Shown: positions 7,976-17,273, counted from the first letter of the stretch. The stretch is DNA of 64,000 bases from Prevotella sp. (GCA_017627765.1 JAGAGD010000075.1:1-64000); one strand, 5' to 3'. A program made the numbers and translations. Notes: generated by a model not told the origin, from the sequence alone.

Positions 7976-9615
7976 TATTGAGATATCTTCTGTACTTTAC
8001 AGTATTTCCAATCATAGCATTCATAAATTGGATATAAGCGTTGACATCTTACAAGAAAATCATCATAATTCTTATGTTTTGGAGAAATCCATTGCAATTC
8101 AGCAAGAGCTGCTAAACGAGGCAATGCCTGATAGAACAATAGTTCTCTGAATGGAATATATTCAGTCCATAGATTTGCCTGAACACCAATAATATGTTTC
8201 TTGGCTTCATCAGACAATGTTTCTGGAGCTGGTTCAAACGCATATACCTTTTCCAATGGACTATACCCTCCAATTAAAGTGGGATTTATCCAGTCTGTAG
8301 CAGGTGTCTGATAATGGTCGAAATATAACGGTGAATTTGGAGCCATTATCACATCATGTCCTTTCTCGGCGGCCTTGATACCACCTTCTACACCTCGCCA
8401 GCTCATAACCGTAGCAGACGGGGCTACATCGCCATCAAGTATTTCATCCCAGCCAATGATGCTACGTCCATGACTATTGAGATAGGCTTCAACTCGCTTA
8501 GTAAAATAACTTTGTAAACGGTCTTCGGCGGAATGGTGTTCATCTGTAACAAGATGCTCGTCTCTTATTCTTTTCTGGCAAAGTTCACAACTTTTCCACC
8601 TTGTCCTTGGGGCTTCATCTCCCCCAATATGAATAATCTTAGAAGGAAAAATATCCATAATCTCATCAAGAACATTTTCAACGAAATGGAATGTTTCTTC
8701 TTTTCCTGCACACAGGATATCATCAAAAACTCCCCATGAACGTTCTACGGAATATGGACCACCAGTACATCCAAGTTCTGGATAAGCAGTCATTGCTGCC
8801 AACATGTGGCCAGGCATATCTATTTCAGGAATGACAGTTATATACCTTTGTCTTGCATATTCAACAACTTCACGAGCTTCTTCCTGAGTATAATAACCAC
8901 CATAAGGTGTATTATCATATAAACCAGAATTACGTCCAATTACGGTACCATTTCTATACGCACCAACTTTAGTAAGTAATGGATACTTCTTTATTTCAAT
9001 GCGCCAACCTTGATCTTCCGTAAGATGCCAATGGAATATATTTAAGCCATGGAGAGCCATCATGTCAATATATTCCTTTACAGTCTTAACATCAAAGAAA
9101 TGCCGACCAACATCTAAATGAAAACCTCTATATGCAAAACGAGGATGCCCTTCAACTAAACATGATGGTACAATTATGTTTCTGCCCTCACCCATTGGGA
9201 CAGCTTTACGCAAAGTCTGAATACCATAGAAAACCCCTTTAGGAGTTTTACCTTCTATAAGTATGCGCTTTTCGCTAACCGTAATTCGGTAATCTTCATC
9301 ACCGCTGATTGACTTTCCGTTCAGCTTTAGTTCTATACTATGTTCCTTTGTACCAACCTTATCAACAACAGGTATGTCAGATGAAATATTGTCTCTAAGA
9401 TAATCAGCAAGAAACATTGAATTTCTCTTCATGTCTTCATTATCACTGTGACTTGTCGTAATAACAAATTCATCAGCCATTGAAAAGCCTGTCTTGCTAT
9501 TGTCAACAATTATATTTTGTGGTAATGGAACAATATTAAAATCAGCAAAAGTCTGCCCATTAATATTTGCAGCCATAAACAAAGCTAAAAATAATATGTT
9601 ATATAATTTGATCAT
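7975..9615 (-). CDS. Family 20 beta-N-acetylhexosaminidase
   Basis: The 546-residue exported glycosidase removes terminal N-acetyl-hexosamine from glycans or glycoproteins. An N-terminal signal peptide (IKLYNILFLALFMAANING) is followed by the GH20b domain (to about 150) and the catalytic barrel with FHLDVGRHFF, HWHLTEDQGWR and HIGGDEAPRTRW; the Asp-Glu pair at about 333-334 is the substrate-assisted catalytic pair. No lipobox is visible, so it is probably periplasmic. The ATG at 9615 starts the signal peptide; an in-frame TTG lies 12 bases upstream. It follows glmM by 20 bases and probably shares its transcript. Confidence 0.93.
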   Translation of the reverse strand: MIKLYNILFLALFMAANINGQTFADFNIVPLPQNIIVDNSKTGFSMADEFVITTSHSDNEDMKRNSMFLADYLRDNISSDIPVVDKVGTKEHSIELKLNGKSISGDEDYRITVSEKRILIEGKTPKGVFYGIQTLRKAVPMGEGRNIIVPSCLVEGHPRFAYRGFHLDVGRHFFDVKTVKEYIDMMALHGLNIFHWHLTEDQGWRIEIKKYPLLTKVGAYRNGTVIGRNSGLYDNTPYGGYYTQEEAREVVEYARQRYITVIPEIDMPGHMLAAMTAYPELGCTGGPYSVERSWGVFDDILCAGKEETFHFVENVLDEIMDIFPSKIIHIGGDEAPRTRWKSCELCQKRIRDEHLVTDEHHSAEDRLQSYFTKRVEAYLNSHGRSIIGWDEILDGDVAPSATVMSWRGVEGGIKAAEKGHDVIMAPNSPLYFDHYQTPATDWINPTLIGGYSPLEKVYAFEPAPETLSDEAKKHIIGVQANLWTEYIPFRELLFYQALPRLAALAELQWISPKHKNYDDFLVRCQRLYPIYECYDWKYCKVQKISQ

Positions 9616-9635
9616 ACCTTGTTGCAATATCTTAG

Positions 9636-11006
9636 CTATACAATATCCATTATTTCTTTAGCAAGTTGTTCGGCTTCTTCTAAAGTATGAGCCTCACTAT
9701 ATACACGTATGATTGGTTCTGTATTTGACTTTCTCAGATGAACCCACTTATCACTGAAATCAATTTTCACACCATCAACATCATTGATTTGTTCATTCTT
9801 ATATTGTTCCTTTATCTTCATCAATATCTCATCAATATTGGTCTCAGGTGTAAGTTCAATACGATTCTTTGCTATAAAATAATTGGGGAGCGTTGCACGT
9901 AACTGACTAGCTGAACACCCTTTATGTGCCAACGATGACAAGAAAAGACCAATACCAACAAGGGCATCTCGGCCATAATGGCTTTCTGGATAGATAACTC
10001 CACCATTGCCTTCACCGCCAATAACCGCATTGCATTCTTTCATCTTTGTTGTAACATTGACCTCACCGACAGCAGAAGCATAATACTTACCACCATGTTT
10101 TTCAGTTATATCTCGCAAAGCTCTTGTTGACGAAAGATTGGAAACAGTATTTCCTGGATTGAAAGCAAGCACATAATCTGCGACACTAACAAGGGTGTAC
10201 TCTTCACCAAACATTTTTCCATCTTCACAGATAAATGCTAATCTATCAACGTCTGGGTCAACTACTATACCCAAATCATATTTACCAGACTTCATTTCTG
10301 CCATGATTCCTGACAGATTTTTCTCTAAAGGTTCAGGATTATGCGCGAAATCGCCATTAGCCTCACCATTAAGAATGGTATACTCAACACCAAGTGAATC
10401 TAATAATTTAGGAAGTATAATACCACCCACACTATTTATTGTATCAAGACAAACACGGAATTTAGCTTTGCGAATTGCCTCAACATCAACTAATTTCAAA
10501 TTTAATACTGAATCTATATGACGTTTATCAAAAGAATCATCTTCTGCATAATGACCTAAGCGGTCAACATCTGCATAATCAAAGTCTTCATTTTCTGCAA
10601 TTCTTAACACTTCATTGCCATCAGCTGCAGATAAGAATTCACCTTCATTATTAAGTAATTTTAGTGCATTCCATTGTCTTGGGTTATGGCTTGCTGTAAT
10701 AATTATTCCTCCTGCAGCACCAGACATTGTAACTGCCAACTCTGTAGTAGGAGTTGTAGCCAGTCCGATGTTTATCACATCATATCCCATTCCCATGAGT
10801 GTTCCACAAACTATATTTTTAACCATCTCGCCTGAGATACGAGCATCACGACCTATTACAATTTTATTCGATTTAGACTTGCCACTTTTGCGAATAAAAG
10901 TAGCATAAGCGGTTGTGAACTTAACAATATCAAGTGGATTTAATGTGTCTCCAACGTTTCCACCTATAGTTCCACGAATACCAGAAATCGATTTTATTAG
11001 TGTCAT
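9636..11006 (-). CDS. glmM: Phosphoglucosamine mutase
   Basis: The 456-residue enzyme converts glucosamine-6-phosphate to glucosamine-1-phosphate for UDP-GlcNAc and hence cell wall synthesis. It belongs to the alpha-D-phosphohexomutases: active serine in TASHNP (S106), metal loop DPDVDR, sugar loop GEGNGG, and C-terminal phosphate loop RKSNTEPIIRVY. The RGTIGG start is normal. A broader phosphomannomutase assignment cannot be ruled out, but the local cell-wall and amino-sugar context favours GlmM. It lies in a leftward run with nrnA-like and DUF4827 genes upstream. Confidence 0.88.
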   Translation of the reverse strand: MTLIKSISGIRGTIGGNVGDTLNPLDIVKFTTAYATFIRKSGKSKSNKIVIGRDARISGEMVKNIVCGTLMGMGYDVINIGLATTPTTELAVTMSGAAGGIIITASHNPRQWNALKLLNNEGEFLSAADGNEVLRIAENEDFDYADVDRLGHYAEDDSFDKRHIDSVLNLKLVDVEAIRKAKFRVCLDTINSVGGIILPKLLDSLGVEYTILNGEANGDFAHNPEPLEKNLSGIMAEMKSGKYDLGIVVDPDVDRLAFICEDGKMFGEEYTLVSVADYVLAFNPGNTVSNLSSTRALRDITEKHGGKYYASAVGEVNVTTKMKECNAVIGGEGNGGVIYPESHYGRDALVGIGLFLSSLAHKGCSASQLRATLPNYFIAKNRIELTPETNIDEILMKIKEQYKNEQINDVDGVKIDFSDKWVHLRKSNTEPIIRVYSEAHTLEEAEQLAKEIMDIV

Positions 11007-11048
11007 TTCTCAATAGTATTTTTTAGTTTATATTATAATTCTTGTTGA

Positions 11049-11681
11049 TTATTTACCTTTTTCGTATGTCAGGACATAATAGCATGGATATACTCCAGAT
11101 GTAGCACTTTGGTGTCCCTGGGAGTGAGGTACAATAAGTCTTACTTTTGCAATTTCATCACCCTCTTTTGATGGACGTCCCAAATTTATATAAGGCAATG
11201 GTGCCAACCAACCTGAAGGAACAGTAGAGCTTTTATACCATGTCATCATAACACCACTAATAAATGATGCCTTATATGTTCCACTTGTATTTCTGACATT
11301 AAATTTATCAGGGTCACCTGCATAAATCAGAACATTATTAGTAAGTTGCAATGAGTCTGTCAGAAGGTTATACTCATCAAATCTAGCTAAGACAGTTGTA
11401 TTTTCTCCATTTTTCAGAACATCACCACAACCTTTTCGAACAATTTGTAAATAAATACCAGTTGACTCGAATAGAACGAACTCGTTTTTAGAAACATCTG
11501 TGGTATTATTCTGAAGATGGAATGTCGATTCACTTATTACTTTTATTGCAGAATCAGCAATAAATTTATTAATAGCAGTACGTTCACGCTTCTTTTGATC
11601 AGCATAAGTCTCATGATCATGGCAAGAAGACATTAATAACACTCCTAAAGTCACTCCAAGAAATAAAAATATTTTCTTCAT
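11049..11681 (-). CDS. DUF4827 family lipoprotein
   Basis: The 210-residue protein starts with a lipoprotein signal (MKKIFLFLGVTLGVLLMSSC, cysteine 20 as lipid anchor), so it sits in the envelope. The rest matches the DUF4827 family, related in fold to FKBP-type peptidyl-prolyl isomerases, with the segment GEIAKVRLIVPHSQGH-like at 170-190 and YPCYYVLTYEKGK at the end. Isomerase activity is not established. It sits 42 bases before glmM and 49 bases after the nrnA-like gene with no promoter of its own visible, so the three are likely one transcript. Confidence 0.8.
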   Translation of the reverse strand: MKKIFLFLGVTLGVLLMSSCHDHETYADQKKRERTAINKFIADSAIKVISESTFHLQNNTTDVSKNEFVLFESTGIYLQIVRKGCGDVLKNGENTTVLARFDEYNLLTDSLQLTNNVLIYAGDPDKFNVRNTSGTYKASFISGVMMTWYKSSTVPSGWLAPLPYINLGRPSKEGDEIAKVRLIVPHSQGHQSATSGVYPCYYVLTYEKGK

Positions 11682-11730
11682 ATTGATTTGTATTAATTTT
11701 TGTTCTTAAAAATAATTTTGTTCAAAACAT

Positions 11731-12765
11731 TCATTCATAAATCTCTGCAAAACGTTTTATCGCTTGTCTTACAATTATCTCCGCTTCTTCTGTCGTGCAG
11801 TCTAAACTACCACCTGCCGCATTTGGATGCCCACCACCATTAAAGAAGTCCCGAGCCAATTCGTTACAATAATAATTGTCTACACTCCTTAGGCTAATCC
11901 ATATTTTATTTGGACGATCAGTATCTTCACGCAATGAGATTGAAAGTCGCATACCTTTTATTCTCAAAGGCTCATTAACCAAACCTTCGGCATCACCTTT
12001 AATGAAATGAAAGCGTTTCATATCTTCGCGAGTTATAACAAAATAGCTTGCATGCTCCTTGGCTAAAACGTTTAGTTTCTGGTACATTAAATATCCTCTA
12101 AACCTTATGCACCAATCACTATAATTATTATATACTTTGCGATAAATCTTATCTTTGTCAAACCTTTTTGTCAGCAGCTGGCTAATAATAAAGTAAATCT
12201 CAGGATAAGAAGAACTATATGTAAAAGCCCCAGTATCAGTCATCATACCTGCATATATAGGAACTGCAAAATGCGTCGTCATTTCTTCATAAGCATCTAA
12301 TTGCCAAACAATCCTAAAAATAAGTTCGCTTGTAGAACTCATTTCTGGAAATGATATGGACATATCACACTCCAAAGATGGATTAATGTGGTGGTCTATC
12401 ATAACACGTCGGGCCTTTGAAGAATCAAACACTGTCTGCATATTATAGAGTCGCTGTGAATCGTTGAAATCTAAGCAAAATACTAAATCTGCCTTTTCAA
12501 ACATTGGGTCGACAACATCGCTGTGCCTATCATAACGAACAACTTTCTCTGAATTAGGAAGCCATTGCAAAAAGTCAGGATACGCATCTGGAATAGCTAT
12601 CAAAGGCTGTTTGCCTATATAACGAAGATATTCTGCCCATGCTAATGAAGACCCTAAAGCATCACCGTCTGGACTCTTATGGCAACAAATAATAATGTTC
12701 TGCGCATCACTTATTAAACCTTTAAGCTTTACAACTTCATTATCATCTAATATATTTATATTCAT
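11731..12765 (-). CDS. DHH family phosphoesterase, NrnA-like
   Basis: The 344-residue cytoplasmic protein has the DHH/DHHA1 layout of NrnA, which degrades short oligoribonucleotides and pAp. Visible motifs are CCHKSPDGDALGSS (metal site), DHHINPS, the TDTGAFTYS segment and the C-terminal GGGHPNAAGG. Bacteroidota generally lack E. coli Orn, so this family is the expected nanoRNase; that is family knowledge. It leads the nrnA-DUF4827-glmM-GH20 run. The promoter leaves almost no leader (see promoter entry). Confidence 0.88.
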   Translation of the reverse strand: MNINILDDNEVVKLKGLISDAQNIIICCHKSPDGDALGSSLAWAEYLRYIGKQPLIAIPDAYPDFLQWLPNSEKVVRYDRHSDVVDPMFEKADLVFCLDFNDSQRLYNMQTVFDSSKARRVMIDHHINPSLECDMSISFPEMSSTSELIFRIVWQLDAYEEMTTHFAVPIYAGMMTDTGAFTYSSSYPEIYFIISQLLTKRFDKDKIYRKVYNNYSDWCIRFRGYLMYQKLNVLAKEHASYFVITREDMKRFHFIKGDAEGLVNEPLRIKGMRLSISLREDTDRPNKIWISLRSVDNYYCNELARDFFNGGGHPNAAGGSLDCTTEEAEIIVRQAIKRFAEIYE

Positions 12766-12773
12766 AGCGTTTG

Positions 12774-12808
12774 CAAATTTACTATTAAATGACTAAATAT
12801 AAGGCAAA
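12774..12808 (-). promoter_or_regulatory. Promoter of the nrnA-like operon, nearly leaderless
   Basis: On the minus strand TTTG, 23 bases, TAAATTTG matches the consensus elements with spacing slightly longer than usual. The -7 box ends only 8 bases before the ATG, so the mRNA leader would be only a few nucleotides. Confidence 0.45.
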
Positions 12809-12942
12809 AGAGAGTAAAAAAACATATTTTTTTGTTCTGAACAACTTTTTTTAATATAATCAAGCAAACATAAAGTTGATTTCACTCCATAATACAACCA
12901 TAAATGATTTAGAAATAAAATGAAGTGGCTTTATAATAAAAG

Positions 12943-12970
12943 AAAAAAGATGCTTGTTTCCAAGCATCTT
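12943..12970 (-). terminator. Terminator of the rpsF-rpsR-rplI operon
   Basis: A perfect 10 bp stem (AAGATGCTTG / CAAGCATCTT, arms 12947-12956 and 12961-12970) with a 4 nt loop is followed on the minus strand by TTTTTT. It lies 30 bases after the rplI stop. Confidence 0.88.
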
Positions 12971-12999
12971 CTCCAATATTTATAAATAAAGTGGTCTTA

Positions 13000-13551
13000 T
13001 TATTCTGCAACTGTTTCTGCAGCAGCAGCTTCTGTAGCAGCAGCTTCAACTTCTTCTGCTTTATCTTCAGCCTCTTCTGCCACTGTTTCTGCAGAAACTT
13101 CAGCAGGGGCATTTTCTGCAACAACAGATACTGGCAGAGTTACTTCAACTTCTTTGTGGAAGTGAACTACTGCTTCGTAGTCGCCAACACGCTTTGCATC
13201 ACGCATTGTAATAATCTTACGATCAACTTCGATACCCTGTTTTGCAAGTTCTTCAGCAACTGCTGCTGCACCTACAGAACCATAAAGTACACCTGTTGCA
13301 CTAACCTTTGCAGGGATTACAATCTTAACTCCATCAAACTGTGCAGCCTTCTTTTCAGCATTTTCTTTTAATGCAGCAAGCTTATGAGCCTGTTGGCGTA
13401 GATTCTCTGCCAAAACTTTCTTAGCTGATGCTGATGCAATAACAGCTTTACCAGTAGGGATAAGATAGTTTCTTCCGTATCCATTCTTAACGGTTACGAT
13501 ATCGTTCTTATAGCCTAAGCCTATAACGTCTTCTTTAAGTATTAATTCCAT
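13000..13551 (-). CDS. rplI: 50S ribosomal protein L9 with acidic Ala/Glu tail
   Basis: The first 149 residues are ordinary bL9: MELILKEDVIGLGYKNDIVTVKNGYGRNYLIPTGKAV, the long linking helix near 45-75 and the C-terminal domain ending HFHKEVEVTLPVSVV. The protein continues for about 34 residues of low-complexity Ala, Glu, Val (A/E repeats) to 183, which E. coli L9 (149 residues) lacks. L9 binds 23S rRNA near the L1 stalk and helps keep frame. It is the last gene of rpsF-rpsR-rplI. Confidence 0.97.
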   Translation of the reverse strand: MELILKEDVIGLGYKNDIVTVKNGYGRNYLIPTGKAVIASASAKKVLAENLRQQAHKLAALKENAEKKAAQFDGVKIVIPAKVSATGVLYGSVGAAAVAEELAKQGIEVDRKIITMRDAKRVGDYEAVVHFHKEVEVTLPVSVVAENAPAEVSAETVAEEAEDKAEEVEAAATEAAAAETVAE

Positions 13552-13571
13552 ATAGTATCCTCCTATTTTTA

Positions 13572-13838
13572 TTATTTCATCATATCAGTTACATAAGGAA
13601 GAAGTGCTATCTGGCGTGCACGCTTAACTGCCTGTGCAACACGGCGCTGATACTTCAAAGATGTTCCAGTGATACGACGTGGAAGAATCTTTCCTTGTTC
13701 GTTAAGGAACTTCTTAAGGAATTCAGGATCCTTGTAATCGATATACTTAATACCGCTTTTCTTGAAACGGCAATACTTTTTCTTCTTTGTATCCACTGAA
13801 GGTGGGGTCAAATAACGGATTTCTGTTGCTTCTGCCAT
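13572..13838 (-). CDS. rpsR: 30S ribosomal protein S18
   Basis: The 88-residue protein is bS18, with the typical [23 protein letters not shown] and the basic C-terminal block [29 protein letters not shown]. It pairs with S6 on the platform of the small subunit. It starts 2 bases after the rpsF stop and ends 20 bases before rplI. Confidence 0.98.
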   Translation of the reverse strand: MAEATEIRYLTPPSVDTKKKKYCRFKKSGIKYIDYKDPEFLKKFLNEQGKILPRRITGTSLKYQRRVAQAVKRARQIALLPYVTDMMK

Positions 13839-13840
13839 GA

Positions 13841-14185
13841 TTAAGCCTCCTCTTTTTTAGAAAGTTTATTACGTCTTTTCTCTGCATACTGTACAGCATA
13901 TTTATCAAGCTTCACAGTCATAAAGCGGATTACCTTCTCGTCGCGGCGGAAGCCTGTTTCGAGAGTGTTGATTACTGTTGGCTCAGCCTTGAATTCAACG
14001 AGGAAATAGAAACCTGTTGATTTCTTTTCGATAGGATAAGCCATTTTTTTCAATCCCCAAGCCTCTTCATTCAAAATTTCTGCACCATTATCAGTGAGAA
14101 GTTTCTTGAACTTAGCGACCGTTTCCTTCATCTGATCATCAGACAAAACGGGAGTTAAAATGAAAACGGTTTCGTATTGATTCAT
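13841..14185 (-). CDS. rpsF: 30S ribosomal protein S6
   Basis: The 114-residue protein is bS6 ([66 protein letters not shown]). It binds 16S rRNA as a dimer with S18. It is the first gene of the ribosomal operon, directly behind a consensus promoter. Confidence 0.98.
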   Translation of the reverse strand: MNQYETVFILTPVLSDDQMKETVAKFKKLLTDNGAEILNEEAWGLKKMAYPIEKKSTGFYFLVEFKAEPTVINTLETGFRRDEKVIRFMTVKLDKYAVQYAEKRRNKLSKKEEA

Positions 14186-14231
14186 ACTTAAAAATTAATT
14201 AATAAATTATTATTGTGCTTTTTAGCGGCTG

Positions 14232-14263
14232 CAAAATTACTTTATTTTTTTTAATCGCACAAA
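14232..14263 (-). promoter_or_regulatory. Promoter of rpsF-rpsR-rplI
   Basis: Minus strand TTTG, 20 bases, TAATTTTG is an exact consensus match. The leader is about 40 nt and begins CAGCCGC; whether it carries an S6:S18 feedback site could not be shown. Confidence 0.75.
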
Positions 14264-14289
14264 TATTTTTACCGATTTTGTCTATTATT

Positions 14290-15876
14290 TCATATATAAC
14301 CATAATTTTCATCTTCAGTAGTAAGCATTTTTTTAAGTTTTTTATTAAAACAATATCTATTATAGTATTTAAGAAAACAATATGAAAGCAAAAGTATGCA
14401 TATATAAAGCAAAATTGTTGTAGGAATTGATATCTTAATATTAAAAGTATCAGAATAAGGCAAACTAGAAATAGCTGATAATAATGAATTCAAGCACTCA
14501 ATATACGACGATAGAAAGACAGATAATAACGATTGCAAAGATGGACAAAAAGAAAGAGGAGCTATAAGACCAAATAACAATATAATAATATAAGCAGATG
14601 GAACTGCTATTATATTCCCGAAAAGAAAATAAGGAGTCGTTGTGCCAAAATGATATAAAGTAAGAGGCAATGTACCAATTTGGGCAGCAATGCTCATTGC
14701 ACATAATGTCCAAATCCACGAGATTGGCAGTTGCAGAATACGCGATTTAACCGTAGGATGTATATAAGATATGGGAATACCGATAATAAGTAAGAAAAAT
14801 ACTGCCACAAATGATAACTGAAAACTAATATCAAGTATAGTTAATGGATTTACCAACAACATAACGATGGCAGCAGTTCCCAATGAATTAAGTGAGCTCT
14901 TATCAGTATTAAGCATAGATACAATAAGAAATATTGTCATCATAGTACCAGCTCTAACTGCAGATAGAGGCATACCAACTATTAGAATATATGCCCACAC
15001 AGTAAACAAAACGATTGCTTCTCTAATATAATCAAACTTACGACTACGAAGAACAGAATACAAGAACATGAAAATAATACCGATATGCATACCACTCAGT
15101 GCCAGTATATGTGCGACACCTGCATGTGAATACGTTTCGTATGTTTGCTTTTTCAGGTAAGTCTTGTCGCCCAATGTCATTGCTGCAACTATAGAGAACG
15201 ATTCGTCTGCCATATTTAACGGCTTTAACCTATTAATAATATTATCACGAATACTCATTGCCCTCAATTTCATCCTTTCTATTAGAGGAAGAAGACTGAT
15301 TCCACAACCAGTTTTCTTCCAGTTCTTGCAATATATAAAGGATGTTGCAGAAAATCCATGAATATAAAGATATCTATTATAATATGAAGAATCTGTCTCC
15401 CGAAGAGACTTAAACTTGGACTTAGCTATGATGCAGTCACCTATTTTCAGTTGTTGTGCCTGACTGCTGTTATCTTTTAGCACAGACATATTTATTTTTC
15501 GTCCTTTCATTACTCCATCTACAACATAAGCACTAAACTGCACGACCTTACCTCTTTCTACAGGACTACTATTCACAACCGAGGCGTAGACCTGTTGCTC
15601 AGTTGGGACATTGCCTAACATTTTATTCAAACTAATCCTGCTCAATATCGCTCCAAAAAGAACTATAGCAGAATATAGAATAAAAGTCTGAGCATAATGC
15701 AGACGACGAAAAAAATAAAGGTATATAAAAGTAATAGACAATACGGCAAAAAACGAAAACAACAAGGCGTAAGGTATTGTCATACAACTCCCCCAACCTG
15801 CTCCAAAAGCAAGAAAAAGAGACAACCTTAACATCGGGGCAGGTTGCTTCGCAGGAATACCAAATGCAGTCTTCAA
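14290..15876 (-). CDS. comEC: ComEC/Rec2-type DNA uptake channel protein, without beta-lactamase domain
   Basis: The 528-residue polytopic membrane protein carries the N-terminal DUF4131-like region (segments near 16-75, then a soluble OB-like part to about 190) and the Competence domain (GVAHILALSGMHIGIIF, VGMPLSAVRAGTMMT, NPLTILDISFQLSFVAV). It lacks the metallo-beta-lactamase-like C-terminal domain of long ComEC proteins, as many Bacteroidota versions do. Its role would be passage of single-stranded DNA across the inner membrane. The start is uncertain: TTG at 15876 keeps the usual residues before PMLRLSLF; the first ATG is at 15834. It ends 27 bases before the rpsF promoter. Confidence 0.87.
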   Translation of the reverse strand: MKTAFGIPAKQPAPMLRLSLFLAFGAGWGSCMTIPYALLFSFFAVLSITFIYLYFFRRLHYAQTFILYSAIVLFGAILSRISLNKMLGNVPTEQQVYASVVNSSPVERGKVVQFSAYVVDGVMKGRKINMSVLKDNSSQAQQLKIGDCIIAKSKFKSLRETDSSYYNRYLYIHGFSATSFIYCKNWKKTGCGISLLPLIERMKLRAMSIRDNIINRLKPLNMADESFSIVAAMTLGDKTYLKKQTYETYSHAGVAHILALSGMHIGIIFMFLYSVLRSRKFDYIREAIVLFTVWAYILIVGMPLSAVRAGTMMTIFLIVSMLNTDKSSLNSLGTAAIVMLLVNPLTILDISFQLSFVAVFFLLIIGIPISYIHPTVKSRILQLPISWIWTLCAMSIAAQIGTLPLTLYHFGTTTPYFLFGNIIAVPSAYIIILLFGLIAPLSFCPSLQSLLSVFLSSYIECLNSLLSAISSLPYSDTFNIKISIPTTILLYICILLLSYCFLKYYNRYCFNKKLKKMLTTEDENYGYI

Positions 15877-15945
15877 AAGGTAATTCTTAAAAAAGATTGT
15901 TGTAATTCTAATAACATTTTAATCTACAAGAACAATCCTCTTTAC

Positions 15946-16410
15946 TTATACTATCTTAAATCGGATTCGGAAACTATGGTTCATTTCATCCCAATTAGTA
16001 CCGAGAATTTGGAAAGTTCCTATTTGTGCAGTTGAGCGCACATGCTTACCTATACAAGGACAAACGTCGTAGTCGCCTATGCGCACAAGCCTGATAGTGT
16101 CAGAAACATCTGCAGGCAAACTGTCTGTTGAAACTTGAGATGGAAGTTCATCTATCGACACATACTCAAAACTAACAGGCAGGTCGTCGGCAATGAGTTG
16201 ATTGATTCTACGCTCTATCTCTTGTTCTTCGTGCCGACTTGGTTTATGGTCAAGTATATAGCTTATCTTGCTTTTCTTTCTTTCAATGTGGGCATTACGT
16301 GAACGTTGGCAACCATACATGCGAATCATTGTTTGATTTAGCAGATGCTCAGCCGTATGAGCTGGCGGAAACTCTTCCTTGTTATGTTGGTTTAACTGAT
16401 AATCGGGCAT
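15946..16410 (-). CDS. AlaX-type alanyl-tRNA editing protein
   Basis: The 154-residue protein is a free-standing version of the alanyl-tRNA synthetase editing domain, which hydrolyses Ser- or Gly-tRNA(Ala). The zinc and catalytic residues are visible as HTAEHLL (HxxxH) near residue 18 and CPCIGKHV (CxxxH) near residue 119. I start at the ATG at 16410 (MPDYQLNQ); an upstream extension in the same frame would run through the promoter. It is divergent from the methyltransferase gene at 16665. Confidence 0.82.
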   Translation of the reverse strand: MPDYQLNQHNKEEFPPAHTAEHLLNQTMIRMYGCQRSRNAHIERKKSKISYILDHKPSRHEEQEIERRINQLIADDLPVSFEYVSIDELPSQVSTDSLPADVSDTIRLVRIGDYDVCPCIGKHVRSTAQIGTFQILGTNWDEMNHSFRIRFKIV

Positions 16411-16444
16411 GGATTTTGAGTTTATATGTTTATGAGTTGAAATG

Positions 16445-16477
16445 CAAAGGTAAAGAAAAAAAATAAGAATAATGAAA
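16445..16477 (-). promoter_or_regulatory. Promoter of the AlaX-type gene
   Basis: Minus strand TTTC, 21 bases, TACCTTTG. The -7 element is exact and its position excludes the longer upstream reading frame as the true start. Confidence 0.65.
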
Positions 16478-16591
16478 TTAGTTTGTATGTTTTTCATTTT
16501 TCTGTCTTTAAAGCAATATATAAATTAAGTTCTGAATTACAAATTAGCTCCTTCTCATTAACTTGTCTACTAAAAATCATTATATATGAGT

Positions 16592-16623
16592 ATTGCTGAC
16601 TATTAGATGATTACATATCTTTG
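16592..16623 (+). promoter_or_regulatory. Promoter of the membrane methyltransferase gene
   Basis: ATTG, 20 bases, TATCTTTG (16616-16623). The -7 box is exact, the -33 element one base off. Leader about 38 nt. Confidence 0.6.
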
Positions 16624-16664
16624 CGAAGTTAAATTATAATTAAAAAGAAAAACCTTTTTGAAAT

Positions 16665-17180
16665 ATGGAAAATATTGATTTCTTTACAAATCTGGAATTT
16701 TCACCTGCTGGAGCATGGATTCCTTCAGTATTTCTTATTGCTGTACAACTTGTGTCTATGGCTATTTATAGAGAAGGAGGCATCAGAGCTATAGACACTT
16801 CATGGTATAGTAATAGTGAACGACGATTGTCCGCCTTAGATTTCTTAGTTCAATTTGCGCTTATAGCCATTGCTCTTTTTCTTGATTTTAAGTTTTCAAC
16901 ATTGTGGTTCTGGTGTGGCAGCCTGCTTTATGCAGCATCACTTACAATGTTCATTGCTTCTTTCGTAAGTTATGCAAAGACCCCGCTTGAAGTTGCTGTT
17001 ACTACAGGAGTATACAAACTCTCACGAAATCCCATGTATTTTTCTTATATGTCTGCAACATTAGGTATTGTGATTGCAACGGCATCAATATGGCTGCTTA
17101 TTGCACTTATGTTTTTTGCCGTTATCACCCACAGGCTGATTGTTGCCGAAGAGAGTTATTGTGAAGCAATTTACGGTTAG
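16665..17180 (+). CDS. Isoprenylcysteine/phospholipid-type membrane methyltransferase, cut by an amber codon
   Basis: The 171-residue product has four or so membrane helices and the ICMT/PEMT signature GVYKLSRNPMYFSYM followed by HRLIVAEESYCEAIYG, which binds SAM at the membrane face. Family members continue after this YG with about 20 basic and aromatic residues. Here TAG stands at 17178-17180 and the same frame continues to TGA at 17241 with SYKKYKSKTARYFGI, exactly the expected ending. So the gene probably lost its tail by a single change, for example GAG to TAG. Substrate unknown. A second, unrelated SAM methyltransferase follows. Confidence 0.75.
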   Translation: MENIDFFTNLEFSPAGAWIPSVFLIAVQLVSMAIYREGGIRAIDTSWYSNSERRLSALDFLVQFALIAIALFLDFKFSTLWFWCGSLLYAASLTMFIASFVSYAKTPLEVAVTTGVYKLSRNPMYFSYMSATLGIVIATASIWLLIALMFFAVITHRLIVAEESYCEAIYG

Positions 17181-17273
17181 TCTTACAAGAAATATAAATC
17201 CAAAACAGCAAGATATTTTGGAATTAAGTTTATAAGTTTGTGAATTATATAAGTTAAAATTAACAGATAAATT

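Noticed and set aside
14186..14231. S6:S18-binding leader RNA in front of rpsF
   Set aside because: A CCG and a tiny GCT/AGC hairpin occur, but the characteristic paired structure could not be drawn with confidence.
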